64,000 nt of DNA from Bacteroidaceae bacterium (GCA_017557635.1 JAFYYH010000022.1:62001-126000); one strand, 5' to 3'. Shown: positions 10,407 through 20,712, numbered from the stretch's first letter. Made by a program: numbers and translations. The notes: generated from the sequence alone by a model not told the origin.

Positions 10407-11420
10407 ATGAGAAAATATTCATTGTTGCTTCTGGCACTTCTTTGTACCAGAATATCGGCCCAAGTTACTCTTGAGAGCCAAGGACTTTACCTGATTCCCG
10501 ATAAGGACGAATACAAAGGCTATCATCAGCCCGAAGAATCCTCTTTTTATCTGGAGTACGGGCAGACTTACTATTTTCAGGCAGACAGTGACTATTATAT
10601 CACCATTACAGGTGTAGAACTGCCGGACCTCAAAATAGCAGAGTCCGGAAATAGCGTATTCATGTTCTTTGACTGGGACGGTCTGCTCAAAAAATATAAC
10701 ATGAATCAGAATTCTGATTTTGCTCTGGCTGGCTGCGATTGCTTCAAAATAGCATCAGGTATCTATAGCGTTGAGGCGCTTGATCCTGAATATGTAGGTG
10801 ATGCAGGTAATCTGAATTTCTGCTATCTGGGATCCATTGAGGACATTGGCGGTTTCTATAACGATATAAGCGTCAAGATGCGCTATACCACAAAAAAGTC
10901 CGTACAGAGAACAAGTACCTCCTATAGCAACGGTCCCTGGGTGTTCTCTTCAAGAAGCAGAACATATTATGAAACCGTAACGAGTCACGATGATATAATG
11001 GCTTCATCCAAACTGGCCAAGGTTCTTGGTTATGGCGATAACTACTATGCGTTTTTCATAGATAAACGTTGGAGTTCCGATGACGAGCTGACAGTAATGA
11101 TGGGTGGAAACCGATATGAGTTTGACTGGAACGGGGCAGTGAACGGATGGGTTAACCGCGGTCAGTCTTATGTCACATTCAGCAGATGTAAGATTCCGGC
11201 TCATTCCGGTAATGTGATTATTGTGGTATATGATGCTGTAAACTTCAAGTATCATGTACAGACAATGACTTATTACGGCACAATGGGTGATTATATCACC
11301 TCTGTACGTTCTATAAAAGATTCTGAGTCATCAACTGACCAGACCTACTCCGTATCAGGTATTCCCGGAGCTACAAAAGGTTTGATTATCAGGGACGGAA
11401 AGAAATACTATCAGTTCTGA
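10407..11420 (+). CDS. Secreted protein of unknown function
   Basis: 337 residues with a clear signal peptide (MRKYSLLLLALLCTRISAQ). No known domain is recognised; the body is beta-rich and aromatic (many Tyr, Phe, Trp), with a long Ser/Thr/Tyr stretch around STSYSNGPWVFSSRSRTYYE. The C-terminus, YSVSGIPGATKGLIIRDGKK, resembles the Bacteroidales tail pattern xIxGxx...KGLxIxxGKK, which is also seen at the end of the M6 protease in this window. It is a single-gene unit between two terminators. Composition is AT-richer than neighbours. Confidence 0.75.
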   Translation: MRKYSLLLLALLCTRISAQVTLESQGLYLIPDKDEYKGYHQPEESSFYLEYGQTYYFQADSDYYITITGVELPDLKIAESGNSVFMFFDWDGLLKKYNMNQNSDFALAGCDCFKIASGIYSVEALDPEYVGDAGNLNFCYLGSIEDIGGFYNDISVKMRYTTKKSVQRTSTSYSNGPWVFSSRSRTYYETVTSHDDIMASSKLAKVLGYGDNYYAFFIDKRWSSDDELTVMMGGNRYEFDWNGAVNGWVNRGQSYVTFSRCKIPAHSGNVIIVVYDAVNFKYHVQTMTYYGTMGDYITSVRSIKDSESSTDQTYSVSGIPGATKGLIIRDGKKYYQF

Positions 11421-11440
11421 TTCAATTAAAAAGAAAGAGA

Positions 11441-11468
11441 AAAGGCGCCGATTGGCGCCTTTCTTTTT
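11441..11468. terminator. Bidirectional terminator between the secreted protein and tRNA-Ser
   Basis: Arms AAAGGCGCC and GGCGCCTTT with a GATT loop have a T-run on each side when read on either strand. It serves the + gene ending at 11420 and the - strand tRNA. Confidence 0.85.
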
Positions 11469-11471
11469 TCG

Positions 11472-11556
11472 CGGAAGAAGAGGGATTCGAACCCCCGGAC
11501 CCGTGAAGGTCAACGGTTTTCAAGACCGCCGCATTCGACCACTCTGCCATCCTTCC
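11472..11556 (-). tRNA. tRNA-Ser(TGA)
   Basis: Read on the minus strand, the acceptor arm GGAAGGA pairs with TTCTTCC (one G-T pair), followed by discriminator G. The anticodon loop TTGAAAA gives anticodon TGA for serine UCA codons. A long variable arm and the T-loop GGTTCGAATCC are present, giving a class II tRNA of 85 nt. CCA is not encoded. Confidence 0.96.
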
Positions 11557-11678
11557 AAACCCGTCACGGATTTCTCTCCGTTTGAGCGGTGCAAAGGTGG
11601 ATATTTTTTTTGGATTCAGCAAGCAGTATCCAACTTTTTTGATTTCTTTTGCACAAAAATATACCATTATTTATAGAT

Positions 11679-13037
11679 ATGGACAAGAATAAGGTACTGG
11701 ACTTTATTAAGCATAAGGTTTTGGAGAGATTTGCTCTGGGTGCTGATGCGGCTTCTCAGGAGGAGGTTAACTCCAATATCCAGAAGGGAATCATGATTCG
11801 CGGCACTAATCTTTGGGTGCTGATATTCGCCATATTCATTGCTTCGCTTGGTCTTAACACCAACTCAACCGCCGTAATCATCGGCGCCATGCTTATATCC
11901 CCGTTGATGGGTCCTATCATCGGCATGGGTTATTCCATGGGTGTTTATGATTTCAAGCTGTTGAAGGAATCATTCCGTAACTTTGTGATAATGATTGTGG
12001 TAAGCTTGGCCACATCGGCCCTGTTCTTTACACTGCCGCTTATCACTACTACACAGAGCGAGCTTCTGGCCCGTACACAACCTACCACATATGATCTACT
12101 GATTGCGTTGTTTGGCGGTCTGGCCGGCATGGTTGCGCAGACCCGTAAGGAGCGTACAGGTACGGTCATTCCGGGTGTTGCCATTGCAACCGCTCTCATG
12201 CCCCCACTCTGCACCGTGGGTTACGGACTTGCCACACTGCAGTTCCGTTTCATGCTTGGAGCCCTCTATCTGTTCACTATCAACACCATTTTCATTGCCC
12301 TGGCATCCTTCCTGGTAACCAGAGTCATGAAATTCAAGATGATCGGTGAGATTGAGGAGCATCAGCTCAAGAAACTCAAGAACCTGATGATAATGGTTAT
12401 CGTTCTGGTTACTCTGCCCAGCGTGCTGATAGCCGTTTCAATTATTCAGAGGTCATCATTTGAGGCCAATTACAAGAAGTTTGTCGATGAGGCTTTCAAT
12501 TATGACAACACGTTTGTGGTAGAGTCAAACTGCCAATTCAATCCCGGCCGTAAGAAACAGTCAGTCATTGAGGTACGTCTGTTTGGTGAACCGCTCTCAG
12601 ATAACGTGATCAACAATATCCGCGGCCAGATGTCAAGCGTTTACCATCTGCCAAACGCCGATCTGGTGGTACGTCAGTCCAGTCAGGAGGACGGCGGAAT
12701 TGCCATCACGGCGCTCCAGAGCAACTACACCGAGATGCTCAACGAGAAAAACCGCCAGATTTCATACCTGCAAGAGCGTCTGGCTTCAATCGGTATGGCC
12801 GATACGCTGGCAGTGAGCAGCATGTCACGTGAACTGGGCGTATTTGTACCCGATATCAGCGATATGTCCATGCAGCGCCATATTTCATACGATATAAACG
12901 GCGCAGCAACCGATACAACCTACATCTGCATCATCTCGTTCCGCGATGACCTGGAGGCTGAACCGGACATGGACCTTATCAAGCACTGGCTCACCAACCG
13001 TACCGGTGCAAGCAACATTCAGATTCTTATAAAGTAA
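11679..13037 (+). CDS. DUF389 (TIGR00341-type) integral membrane protein
   Basis: 452 residues. About seven hydrophobic segments occupy residues 35-270 (for example LWVLIFAIFIASLGLN and AVIIGAMLISPLMGP, the characteristic conserved stretch of the family), followed by a soluble C-terminal domain with a short coiled region (NEKNRQISYLQERL). The molecular function of the family is not established. The ATG at 11679 is chosen over an in-frame TTG at 11649, since only the latter lengthens the protein with poorly conserved sequence. mutS2 begins one base after the stop, so the two are translated together. Confidence 0.85.
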   Translation: MDKNKVLDFIKHKVLERFALGADAASQEEVNSNIQKGIMIRGTNLWVLIFAIFIASLGLNTNSTAVIIGAMLISPLMGPIIGMGYSMGVYDFKLLKESFRNFVIMIVVSLATSALFFTLPLITTTQSELLARTQPTTYDLLIALFGGLAGMVAQTRKERTGTVIPGVAIATALMPPLCTVGYGLATLQFRFMLGALYLFTINTIFIALASFLVTRVMKFKMIGEIEEHQLKKLKNLMIMVIVLVTLPSVLIAVSIIQRSSFEANYKKFVDEAFNYDNTFVVESNCQFNPGRKKQSVIEVRLFGEPLSDNVINNIRGQMSSVYHLPNADLVVRQSSQEDGGIAITALQSNYTEMLNEKNRQISYLQERLASIGMADTLAVSSMSRELGVFVPDISDMSMQRHISYDINGAATDTTYICIISFRDDLEAEPDMDLIKHWLTNRTGASNIQILIK

Positions 13038-13038
13038 G

Positions 13039-15567
13039 ATGATATACCCTGACAACTTTGAACATAAGACCGGTTTCGATGAGATAAGGCAGATGCTTGC
13101 TGACCGCTGCATTTGCCCGCTTGGAGTGCAGATGGTTGACGAGATGCAGTTCCAGACCGATTTTGCACCCATTGAGAAAGCCCTCGACCAGACAATGGAG
13201 TTCGTCAGGATACTAACCGAGGGCAAATCATTCCCCGATCAGAACTACCATGACCTGCGCGAGGCCCTGGCTCGCATCAAAGTGGTAGGTACAATGCTTG
13301 ATGAGGCCGAGCTTTTAGGCCTGTGGCGCTCTCTTGAGACCATCAGCGGCATTGTCGAGTTCCTCTCCAAGGAAGAGAATCAGGGACTCTACCCCAACCT
13401 TACCGAACTGGCCCAGAGCGTAGCCGTATTCCCCTCAATCACTCAGGGAATCGCCCGCATACTCACCAAATTCGGCAAGCTCAAGGACAACGCAAGCCCC
13501 GAGCTGTACCGCATCCGCATGGACCTGACCAATACGTCATTCAGCATATCACGTATCCTGGGAAACATCCTCAAGCAGGCTCAGAGTGACGGTCTGGTTG
13601 ACAAGGATGCCGCTCCAACCATGCGTGACGGCCGATTGGTATTGCCCGTAGCACCCGGTCTGAAGCGTAAGATCCGCGGTATCGTACATGACGAGTCGGC
13701 ATCGGGCAAAACCGTATTCATCGAACCCGAGGAGGTTGTCGAGGCAAACAACCGCATTCGCGAACTTGAGGCCGATGAACGCCGCGAAGTCACCCGCATC
13801 CTGATTGCATTCACAGACAGCATACGCCCCGACATACCCTCAATCCTTGAATCATACGCCTTCATGGCACAGATAGACTTTATCCGCGCCAAGGCACGTC
13901 TGGCAATTGATTTTGACGGTTGCAAGCCCATTATGGAGCACAAGACCGTGGTTGACTGGGTACAGGCCGTGCATCCGCTGCTCAAACAGTCACTTGCCAA
14001 GCACGACAAGACAGTCGTTCCGCTTGACATCGACCTGGATTCCAAGAACAGCATACTGCTCATATCGGGCCCCAATGCCGGCGGTAAGTCAGTCTGCCTC
14101 AAGACCGTAGGCCTGCTGCAGTACATGCTGCAGTGCGGAATTCCCGTACCCATGCGCCCCAACAGCCACGCAGGCATATTCAAGAGCATCTTCATTGACA
14201 TAGGCGACGAGCAGAGCATTGACGATGACCTGTCAACCTACTCCAGCCACCTGCTCAACATGAAGAACATGATGAAGTATGCCGATAACCGCAGCCTGAT
14301 ACTAATTGACGAGTTCGGAAGCGGTACCGAGCCCAATATCGGCGGCGCCATTGCAGAATCCGTGCTGATGCGATTCAACCGTAACCGCGTATTCGGCATC
14401 ATAACCACACACTATCAGAACCTCAAGCATTACGCCGATGGCAATGAGGGTATCCGCAACGGTGCCATGCTCTATGACCGCCACCTGATGCAACCCCTTT
14501 ATATTCTGCAGATTGGCAATCCCGGCAGCTCATTCGCCGTTGAGATTGCCCGCAAGATAGGTCTGCCTGAGGATGTCATTGAGGACGCCACGCAGATTGT
14601 AGGCCGCGATTACGTCAATGCCGACAAATACCTCCAGGACATCGTGCGTGACAAGCGTTACTGGGAAAACAAGCGCCAGAACGTGCATCAACTTGAAAAA
14701 CAGCTTGATCAGCAGATAGAACAGCACCGTCAGGAGCTTGAATCACTGCAGAAAGAGCGCAAATCAATCATACGTGAGGCCCGCGAGAAGGCAGATCAGC
14801 TTATCCAGGACTCCAACGCCATGATTGAGAACACCATACGCACCATCAAGGAGGCCCAGGCCGATAAGGAACTCACCCGTCTGGCACGTCAGGAACTCAC
14901 TGATTTCAAGGAGACTATCGATGACCGCCAGGCCAACTCTGAGGACGAACTCAAGATACAGCGCAAGATGGAGCGCATCCGCCAGAGCCAGGAACGCCGC
15001 CAGCAGCGCAAACTCGACAAGATTAAGGAGCGCGGTCGTGAATCGGCCCCCTCTACCCCTGCCGATAAGCCTCTGAATATCCCTGCGTCCACTCTCAAGC
15101 GCACATTCAAGGTCGGTGACACCGTACGCTTGAACGGTCAGACACAGGTCGGTGAGGTTATATCGGTCAACAAGAATGATATCACGGTCGCTTTCGGCCA
15201 GATAACCAGCATAGTAAAAGCCAACCGTCTGGAGCCCGCCGAGCCCGTAAAGGTTCAGGAGGTACGCACCGCCACATATGTCAGCAAGCAGACCCACGAT
15301 GACATCTACAACCGCAAACTGGCGTTCAAGCCCGATATCGATGTCCGCGGAATGCGCGGTGACGAGGCCATCCAGGCCGTAATGCACTTCATCGACGACG
15401 CCACGCTCATAGGAATGAGCCGCGTCCGCATCCTCCACGGCACAGGAAACGGAATCCTCCGCAACCTGATCCGTCAATACCTCCACACCGTTCCCGCCGT
15501 CAAGGATTATCACGACGAGCATATACAGTTCGGCGGACATGGAATTACTGTTGTAGATTTAGGGTAA
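13039..15567 (+). CDS. mutS2: MutS2 family ATPase with Smr domain
   Basis: 842-residue MutS2, known to suppress recombination and/or rescue collided ribosomes in other bacteria. It lacks the mismatch-recognition N-terminal domain of MutS. Domains are the helical core, the ABC-type ATPase with Walker A SGPNAGGKS and Walker B LILIDEFGSGTEP, a long charged coiled coil (about residues 530-680, Gln/Glu/Arg/Lys-rich), a KOW-like segment, and the C-terminal Smr domain with DVRGMRGDEA and LHGTGNGILR. The length is slightly above the common ~780-830. The stop TAA directly abuts a REP pair. Confidence 0.95.
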   Translation: MIYPDNFEHKTGFDEIRQMLADRCICPLGVQMVDEMQFQTDFAPIEKALDQTMEFVRILTEGKSFPDQNYHDLREALARIKVVGTMLDEAELLGLWRSLETISGIVEFLSKEENQGLYPNLTELAQSVAVFPSITQGIARILTKFGKLKDNASPELYRIRMDLTNTSFSISRILGNILKQAQSDGLVDKDAAPTMRDGRLVLPVAPGLKRKIRGIVHDESASGKTVFIEPEEVVEANNRIRELEADERREVTRILIAFTDSIRPDIPSILESYAFMAQIDFIRAKARLAIDFDGCKPIMEHKTVVDWVQAVHPLLKQSLAKHDKTVVPLDIDLDSKNSILLISGPNAGGKSVCLKTVGLLQYMLQCGIPVPMRPNSHAGIFKSIFIDIGDEQSIDDDLSTYSSHLLNMKNMMKYADNRSLILIDEFGSGTEPNIGGAIAESVLMRFNRNRVFGIITTHYQNLKHYADGNEGIRNGAMLYDRHLMQPLYILQIGNPGSSFAVEIARKIGLPEDVIEDATQIVGRDYVNADKYLQDIVRDKRYWENKRQNVHQLEKQLDQQIEQHRQELESLQKERKSIIREAREKADQLIQDSNAMIENTIRTIKEAQADKELTRLARQELTDFKETIDDRQANSEDELKIQRKMERIRQSQERRQQRKLDKIKERGRESAPSTPADKPLNIPASTLKRTFKVGDTVRLNGQTQVGEVISVNKNDITVAFGQITSIVKANRLEPAEPVKVQEVRTATYVSKQTHDDIYNRKLAFKPDIDVRGMRGDEAIQAVMHFIDDATLIGMSRVRILHGTGNGILRNLIRQYLHTVPAVKDYHDEHIQFGGHGITVVDLG

Positions 15568-15652
15568 CAATGGGGACGGTTCTCTTTGGCAAGTGGATAA
15601 GTTAGCTATAATCGCATACAAAAGCACTTGCCAAAGAGAACCGTCCCCATTG
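15568..15652. repeat. Inverted pair of REP-like palindromes (REPIN-like)
   Basis: Two 28-nt arms in opposite orientation (15568-15595 and 15625-15652), each with core GGGGACGGTTCTCTTTGGCA, are separated by 29 nt. The arms extend into GGCAAGTG/CACTTGCC. It fills the gap between the convergent genes mutS2 and nfo, and no other terminator is visible there, so it may itself end both transcripts. Confidence 0.8.
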
Positions 15653-15676
15653 TCACCCGCTCACCGTGGAGCAGTA

Positions 15677-16510
15677 TCACTCGAGGGAGTGTAATAATTC
15701 TATTTCTTGGGCCCAGAGGGTTTCGTCTGGGGTTTCCAGGATGAGGGGGATGTCGTCAAGATTGGGGTCCTTCATTATTTTCTTGAAGAAATCAAGACCT
15801 AGGAAGCCTTGGCCTATTGAGTCGTGGCGATCTACGCGTGAACCAAGTTCTTTCTTGCTGTCGTTCAAATGAATGGCACGCAGGTAATTGTAACCAATTT
15901 CATTGTCAAACTCTTCCCAGACGCTCTCATAGGCGTTTTTGAGGTCATAACCAGCCGTAAATGTATGACATGTGTCTATGCACACTCCCACGCGGGATTT
16001 ATCGGCCACACCGTCTATTATGCGCTTGATATGCCAGAATGCAAAACCCATGTTTGAGCCTTGTCCTGCAGTATTCTCAATGACTGCAGTCACACCTTTG
16101 GTCTTTTCAAGCGTAATATTTATGCTCTCTGCAATCCGATCCAAGCATTCCTCGGGAGTAATCTGCTTGAGATGGCTGCCGGGATGGAAGTTGAGCATGG
16201 TCAGACCAAGCTGCTCACAACGCTGCATTTCGTCAAGGAATGAGGCACGTGATTTCTCCAGTCCCTCGGCATCAGGACTGCCTAAATTGATCAGGTAGCT
16301 GTCGTGGGGAAGGATATATTTGGACTCAATTCCAGACTTTAATACCTCAACCTTAAATTTCTCTATTTCAGTTTGTTGCAGAGGTGTGCTAAACCACTGG
16401 CGCTGGTTCTTTGTGAACAGGGCAAAAGCCGATGCGCCTACTGACATTGCATTGATGGGAGCGTTGAATACACCTCCTGAAGCTGATACGTGTGGTCCTA
16501 TTTTTTTCAT
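15677..16510 (-). CDS. nfo: Endonuclease IV (apurinic/apyrimidinic endonuclease)
   Basis: Cleaves 5' of abasic sites using three zinc ions. 277 residues, normal for the family. The metal ligand regions are all present: [67 protein letters not shown] and LILETPDE. It lies downstream of the HTCS gene on the same strand, separated by an inverted REP copy, and converges on mutS2. Confidence 0.96.
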   Translation of the reverse strand: MKKIGPHVSASGGVFNAPINAMSVGASAFALFTKNQRQWFSTPLQQTEIEKFKVEVLKSGIESKYILPHDSYLINLGSPDAEGLEKSRASFLDEMQRCEQLGLTMLNFHPGSHLKQITPEECLDRIAESINITLEKTKGVTAVIENTAGQGSNMGFAFWHIKRIIDGVADKSRVGVCIDTCHTFTAGYDLKNAYESVWEEFDNEIGYNYLRAIHLNDSKKELGSRVDRHDSIGQGFLGLDFFKKIMKDPNLDDIPLILETPDETLWAQEIELLHSLE

Positions 16511-16534
16511 ATTTCAGTTATTAATTATCCTTTT

Positions 16535-16555
16535 GTGATGTGTCCCCAGTGTCAC
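16535..16555. repeat. Small palindrome related to the TGACACA family
   Basis: A 21-nt imperfect palindrome, GTGAtgtgTCCCCAGTGTCAC. It resembles the two 31-nt TGACACA palindromes at 45039 and 52733 and lies nine bases from a GGGGACGG-type REP copy. Confidence 0.4.
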
Positions 16556-16563
16556 CAAAAGTA

Positions 16564-16587
16564 GCCAAAGAGAACCGTCCCCAATGG
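16564..16587 (-). repeat. REP-like copy, single, minus orientation
   Basis: Minus strand carries GGGGACGGTTCTCTTTGGC, preceded by CCATT. It lies one base beyond the HTCS stop codon. Confidence 0.75.
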
Positions 16588-16588
16588 A

Positions 16589-19500
16589 TTATTTGCCCGA
16601 TTCGTCTGCCTCCAACTGGCGGATGTACTCGGTGGGGCTGACGCCGTAGTATTGCTTGAAGGTGGTGGAGAAGTGAGTTTGGGAGGCGAAACCTACGCTG
16701 TAGGCTATTTGCGATACGTTTACGCGCTTCTCCTTGAGGAGCTTCATAGCCTGCTGCATACGGATGTTCTGCATGAAACGGGCGGCTGAGAAGCCTGTCA
16801 GTTCCTTGAGCTTGCGGTGCAGCTGCGTGCGGCTCATACCTACCTCATCGACCATCTGGGTGATGTTGAAGTCGCTGTTCGAGATATTGGCGTTCACAAT
16901 CTCCATGACACGCTTCATGAACTGCTCATCGCTTGACTCGAACTGTATCTCAGCCACGTTGGATGACTGCTCCTGCTGGCCCGAGTACTTACCCTTAACA
17001 ATCAGACGGTTGCTGATAAGATTAGACATAAGTGACTTAAGCTCACTCATATAGAACGGCTTGGGCAGGTAACTGTCGGCACCGGTATCCAGACCCAGCA
17101 TACGGTCCTGCAGTTTGTTCTTACCCGAAAGCATGATAACCGGAATGTGACTGACCAGCGAGTTGCCCTTAAGAGCCTTAACCAACTGAATACCATCCAT
17201 TTCCGGCATCACAACATCGGTAATGATAAGGTCTGGCATCTGCGATACGGCGTACTTGAGACCCTCCTTACCGTTGCGCGCGGTAATAATGCGGTAGTTA
17301 TGCTTAAGGCTGTCAGACAGATAATCCAGCATAGAATCATCATCATCCACCAGCAGCACCTTGACGTTGCTCTTGATATGGTTCCTATCCTCGGGCACGT
17401 CATAATCCAGGCTTGCGCGGTTACGCTCCAGCTGAGGACGTGCAATCTGATCAGTATCCACAATATCCTCAGGCGCGATATGGCTGTTGCCAAGCGGCAG
17501 ACGGAATGAGAACACGCTTCCCGACTGACCGTCCTTGCGGTTATCGGCCTTGATGGTACCGTGGTGCATGCGAACAAGCATCTGGCTGTAATTCAGGCCG
17601 ATACCCATACCCATGGTAACCGATGTCAACTTGTTGTCAGCCCTGTAGAAACGCTGGAAAATGCGCTCAATGTCATCCTTGTCCAGGCCGATACCCGTAT
17701 CTGAGATTGAAATCTCCACATAGTTATGAAGAGGTCCCTTCTCGCTGTCATCGGTCCCTACCTCAACGCTCATCTCGATCTTTCCGCCGTCATTGGTGTA
17801 CTTGAAAGCGTTTGAGAGCAGGTTCATCATAACCTTGTCAATGCTGTCACGGTCAATCCAGACAGTCTGCTCAGCCATTGAATGGTTGAATGTGAAGTCG
17901 ATATTGCGCTTCTCGGCCGTCTGAGTGTAGAGTTCGAACGGTCCCATCAGGAAGTTAATCAGGTCAGTCTCGGCAAAATGCAGCTGCATCTGACCCTCAT
18001 CGAACTTACGCATATCCAGCAGCTGGTTAATCAGCGACAGGATTCTGGTCGAACTCTTGTGCATCTGACGCAGGTTGCTCTGCACATCGGCCGGGATTGA
18101 ACTGTTCTGCAGCATATCCTCGAGCGGCGAAATCACCATCGTCATAGGAGCGCAGATCTCATGGGCCACATTGATGAATGACTGGAACTTAGCCTCATCC
18201 ATCTCCCTCTGACGGGTTCTGCGGCGCATTCTGAAGATAACCATCAGGAACGCCAGCATCAGCAGGATATACACCACCATCGCGATCGATGAAGCATACC
18301 AAGGCGCTTCAATCTTGATTATGTAAGTCCTTGGCAATGAGACGATATCGTTCAGGCGGGCCCTAACAGAGAGTGTGTATCGGCCGTAACCCAGCTGCGA
18401 GAAACTGAAACGGTTCTGACCGGCCGGGTTGCTAACCCACTCGCCTCCGCCGGGGGTCATGGAGTATTCGTAGATAAGACTCTGCTCGTCACCGTAGTTC
18501 AACGAACTGAACTCCAGCGTGAAAGAGTTGTCACGGTAAGCCAGTCTGAACTGGTCCGATACCGCCAGCGGCTTCTCAGAAATTGGTTTGCCGCCGGATA
18601 ATGCACCGGATGTTATCAATTCACCGTTCAGGTAGAATCCCGTCAGAACCACCTTGTTGACAGATGATTCAGTGAAAATCCTATAGGGATAGAATGCGGT
18701 AATACCCGTATTGCTTGCAAAATACGCCCTGTCGTCCATGACAGAGAAGGCCGATACGCCATTAAACGCCTTCTCCTCGGTATAGAATCGGCTTATCTCA
18801 AAATCATCGGGGTTAATGCGGTTTATGCCGCCCGGGGTCGATACCCAAATGTAGCCTTCGCTATCCTTAACCATGCTGCGCACATCGTTGCTGGATAGGC
18901 CGCGGGCGGTATTCAGAGTGGTTGCCACACCATTGGTCATGTTGTAAACAATCACGCCTTTGGTGGTGCCGAACCAGATAATGCCCTCCCTCTCCTCAAG
19001 GATGCATGTACAGCCCGATGTTCCCATTGCCTCAACCAGTTTGTCGTTGTCGATGAACTCGCTGCGGTCAATGTCAAAGCAGTCTGCACCGTTGTCATGA
19101 CCTATCCAGAGCCTGTTCCAACTGTCCACCATCATAATGTGGATCCAGTCATTGTTCAGTGAACGGCCCTTACGGCTGCTCTTTGCGAAATCACCGTACA
19201 CCTCGGTCTTCATGTCCACGGGGTTCAGACGGCTGAAACCGGTACCAAGTTCTGAATAGTAGATACGTCCTTTACTGTCCTCGGCAATGGATGAAACGTT
19301 TGAATACTCATTGGAAATAACCATATCCAGACGACAGTTTTGAGTATTCAGTATTCCAAGACCCATGTTAGGACATCCTGCCCATATCCTGTTACGGCTG
19401 TCACGGAACAGGCAACTGATGAAAGGTGTGTTCCATCCTATCCTCAGAACCTGACCCGTACTTGACATGCAGGTAACGCTGTTATTGTTATAGCCTATCC

Positions 19501-20560
19501 ACAGACGGTTATCGGAATCAACAACCATAGCTGTCACAGTACCGGAAATATCTTCCTCATAATTGGAGAACTTCCAATAGTCAAACTCGTTGCGGTCCTT
19601 AGTCACCAGAATCAGGTCCGACAGGAAACAGCCGATCCATCTGTTACCTGCACGGTCCAGGTACATTGCACTCACATCCAGTCTTTCAAGGCTTCGGTCG
19701 GACGGTTTAATGTCATACTGCTCAAGTTTTCCGTCATCATTCAGATACAGAAGGCCCTTTCCTCGCAGCGATACCTTTAGACCCTCACGGTCAATGAATG
19801 AATGGGTTATCTCCCAGATACCCTCCTCGGGTGTTATACGTGTCAGGCGTCTTCTTGAAGTGCTCCACATGTACAGATGACTGTGATTGCTTATGAAAAT
19901 GTCACCGTCTTCATTCATGTTCACGCCAGTGATATCACCTGTAATGACATCCGTACTGAATTCCGTAATCTTGTCATTATGAGGATCATACAACAGTATA
20001 CCTGTAGCGGTTCCAATCCAGATGGTACCTTCCCTGTCCTCGACAAAACCCCTGAATATTCCCTGTGCCGGCGCGTAGTTGTTCAGGCTGACAATACCGT
20101 TCATCTGAACCGGATTCTGCGGATCTACCCAGTAGAGACCGTCTCCGGGGGCCGCAATCCATATCCTGCCGTCGCTCAGCTTGGTAATCTGCTGGATGTA
20201 TGGCAGCCTGTCTCCAGGAAACAAAACCGTATGGAAACTCTTTTCACTGGGTTTCAGATACTGTATGCCATGGTTGGTACCTATCCATAATGTTCCATCC
20301 TCATCAGTGTAAAGACTGCGGATGTAGTTACTCATCAATGACAGCGAATCATTGTTGTCATGAAAGAATTTCTGGAAATTGTAACCGTCATAGCGGTTCA
20401 GACCGTTCTCCGTACCAATCCAAATAAAACCCGAATTATCCTCACAGATAGCCTGGAAGCGGTTGTTTGACAACTGTCCCATCGAGTAGCGGTACGTCCT
20501 TTGTGCATTGACAGGAAGAAAGAACAATCCTGCAAGAAGAGCAATTATTGGCTTACGCAT
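16589..20560 (-). CDS. Hybrid two-component system sensor/regulator (HTCS)
   Basis: Senses an oligosaccharide in the periplasm and activates carbohydrate genes, all in one 1,323-residue protein. Order: signal peptide/first membrane segment (1-20), beta-propeller repeats (about 25-680, repeated IWIGTxxGLxxY units), Y_Y_Y domain (about 690-750), membrane helix (about 757-778), histidine kinase with phosphorylated H800 in VAHEICAP and an ATPase domain with LSNAFKYTNDGG, receiver with D1115 in DLIITDVVMPEMDG, and a C-terminal AraC-type DNA-binding domain (about 1215-1320, ending GVSPTEYIRQLE). It is divergent from the SGNH esterase, a likely target. The ligand is not predictable from sequence. 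Confidence 0.95.
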   Translation of the reverse strand: MRKPIIALLAGLFFLPVNAQRTYRYSMGQLSNNRFQAICEDNSGFIWIGTENGLNRYDGYNFQKFFHDNNDSLSLMSNYIRSLYTDEDGTLWIGTNHGIQYLKPSEKSFHTVLFPGDRLPYIQQITKLSDGRIWIAAPGDGLYWVDPQNPVQMNGIVSLNNYAPAQGIFRGFVEDREGTIWIGTATGILLYDPHNDKITEFSTDVITGDITGVNMNEDGDIFISNHSHLYMWSTSRRRLTRITPEEGIWEITHSFIDREGLKVSLRGKGLLYLNDDGKLEQYDIKPSDRSLERLDVSAMYLDRAGNRWIGCFLSDLILVTKDRNEFDYWKFSNYEEDISGTVTAMVVDSDNRLWIGYNNNSVTCMSSTGQVLRIGWNTPFISCLFRDSRNRIWAGCPNMGLGILNTQNCRLDMVISNEYSNVSSIAEDSKGRIYYSELGTGFSRLNPVDMKTEVYGDFAKSSRKGRSLNNDWIHIMMVDSWNRLWIGHDNGADCFDIDRSEFIDNDKLVEAMGTSGCTCILEEREGIIWFGTTKGVIVYNMTNGVATTLNTARGLSSNDVRSMVKDSEGYIWVSTPGGINRINPDDFEISRFYTEEKAFNGVSAFSVMDDRAYFASNTGITAFYPYRIFTESSVNKVVLTGFYLNGELITSGALSGGKPISEKPLAVSDQFRLAYRDNSFTLEFSSLNYGDEQSLIYEYSMTPGGGEWVSNPAGQNRFSFSQLGYGRYTLSVRARLNDIVSLPRTYIIKIEAPWYASSIAMVVYILLMLAFLMVIFRMRRRTRQREMDEAKFQSFINVAHEICAPMTMVISPLEDMLQNSSIPADVQSNLRQMHKSSTRILSLINQLLDMRKFDEGQMQLHFAETDLINFLMGPFELYTQTAEKRNIDFTFNHSMAEQTVWIDRDSIDKVMMNLLSNAFKYTNDGGKIEMSVEVGTDDSEKGPLHNYVEISISDTGIGLDKDDIERIFQRFYRADNKLTSVTMGMGIGLNYSQMLVRMHHGTIKADNRKDGQSGSVFSFRLPLGNSHIAPEDIVDTDQIARPQLERNRASLDYDVPEDRNHIKSNVKVLLVDDDDSMLDYLSDSLKHNYRIITARNGKEGLKYAVSQMPDLIITDVVMPEMDGIQLVKALKGNSLVSHIPVIMLSGKNKLQDRMLGLDTGADSYLPKPFYMSELKSLMSNLISNRLIVKGKYSGQQEQSSNVAEIQFESSDEQFMKRVMEIVNANISNSDFNITQMVDEVGMSRTQLHRKLKELTGFSAARFMQNIRMQQAMKLLKEKRVNVSQIAYSVGFASQTHFSTTFKQYYGVSPTEYIRQLEADESGK

Positions 20561-20593
20561 TTATATAAACAGACTGTAGTTTAGTAATTGTTC

Positions 20594-20601
20594 CAAAGGT
20601 A
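20594..20601 (-). promoter_or_regulatory. -7 box for the HTCS gene
   Basis: Minus strand TACCTTTG, about 34 bases before the HTCS ATG. Confidence 0.55.
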
Positions 20602-20604
20602 TCA

Positions 20605-20665
20605 TTAATTAGTATATGTTCCAAACCTTAAGTGTATCAATGGAACAAATCTTAATGTATATGAC
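20605..20665. promoter_or_regulatory. Candidate operator: three TTAA(n)GTAT direct repeats
   Basis: TTAAttaGTAT, TTAAgtGTAT and TTAAtGTAT have their GTAT elements at 20612, 20634 and 20657, that is 22 and 23 bases apart, about two helical turns. Direct repeats at such spacing are what AraC-type domains often bind. They lie between the HTCS promoter and the esterase promoter. TTCCAAA is also repeated at 20591 and 20619. This is an inference from pattern only. Confidence 0.3.
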
Positions 20666-20704
20666 AAACACGCCCGGTTTATAACAAGCGTCAGGTATAT
20701 TTAG

Positions 20705-20712
20705 TATCTTTA
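20705..20712 (+). promoter_or_regulatory. Weak -7 box for the SGNH esterase
   Basis: TATCTTTA departs from TAnnTTTG only at the last base, which would suit a promoter that needs an activator. It lies 43 bases before the ATG. Confidence 0.35.

Noticed and set aside
14764-15540. 258-codon minus-strand frame in mutS2
   Set aside because: Antisense shadow of the mutS2 coiled-coil and Smr domain, which are clearly conserved on the plus strand.
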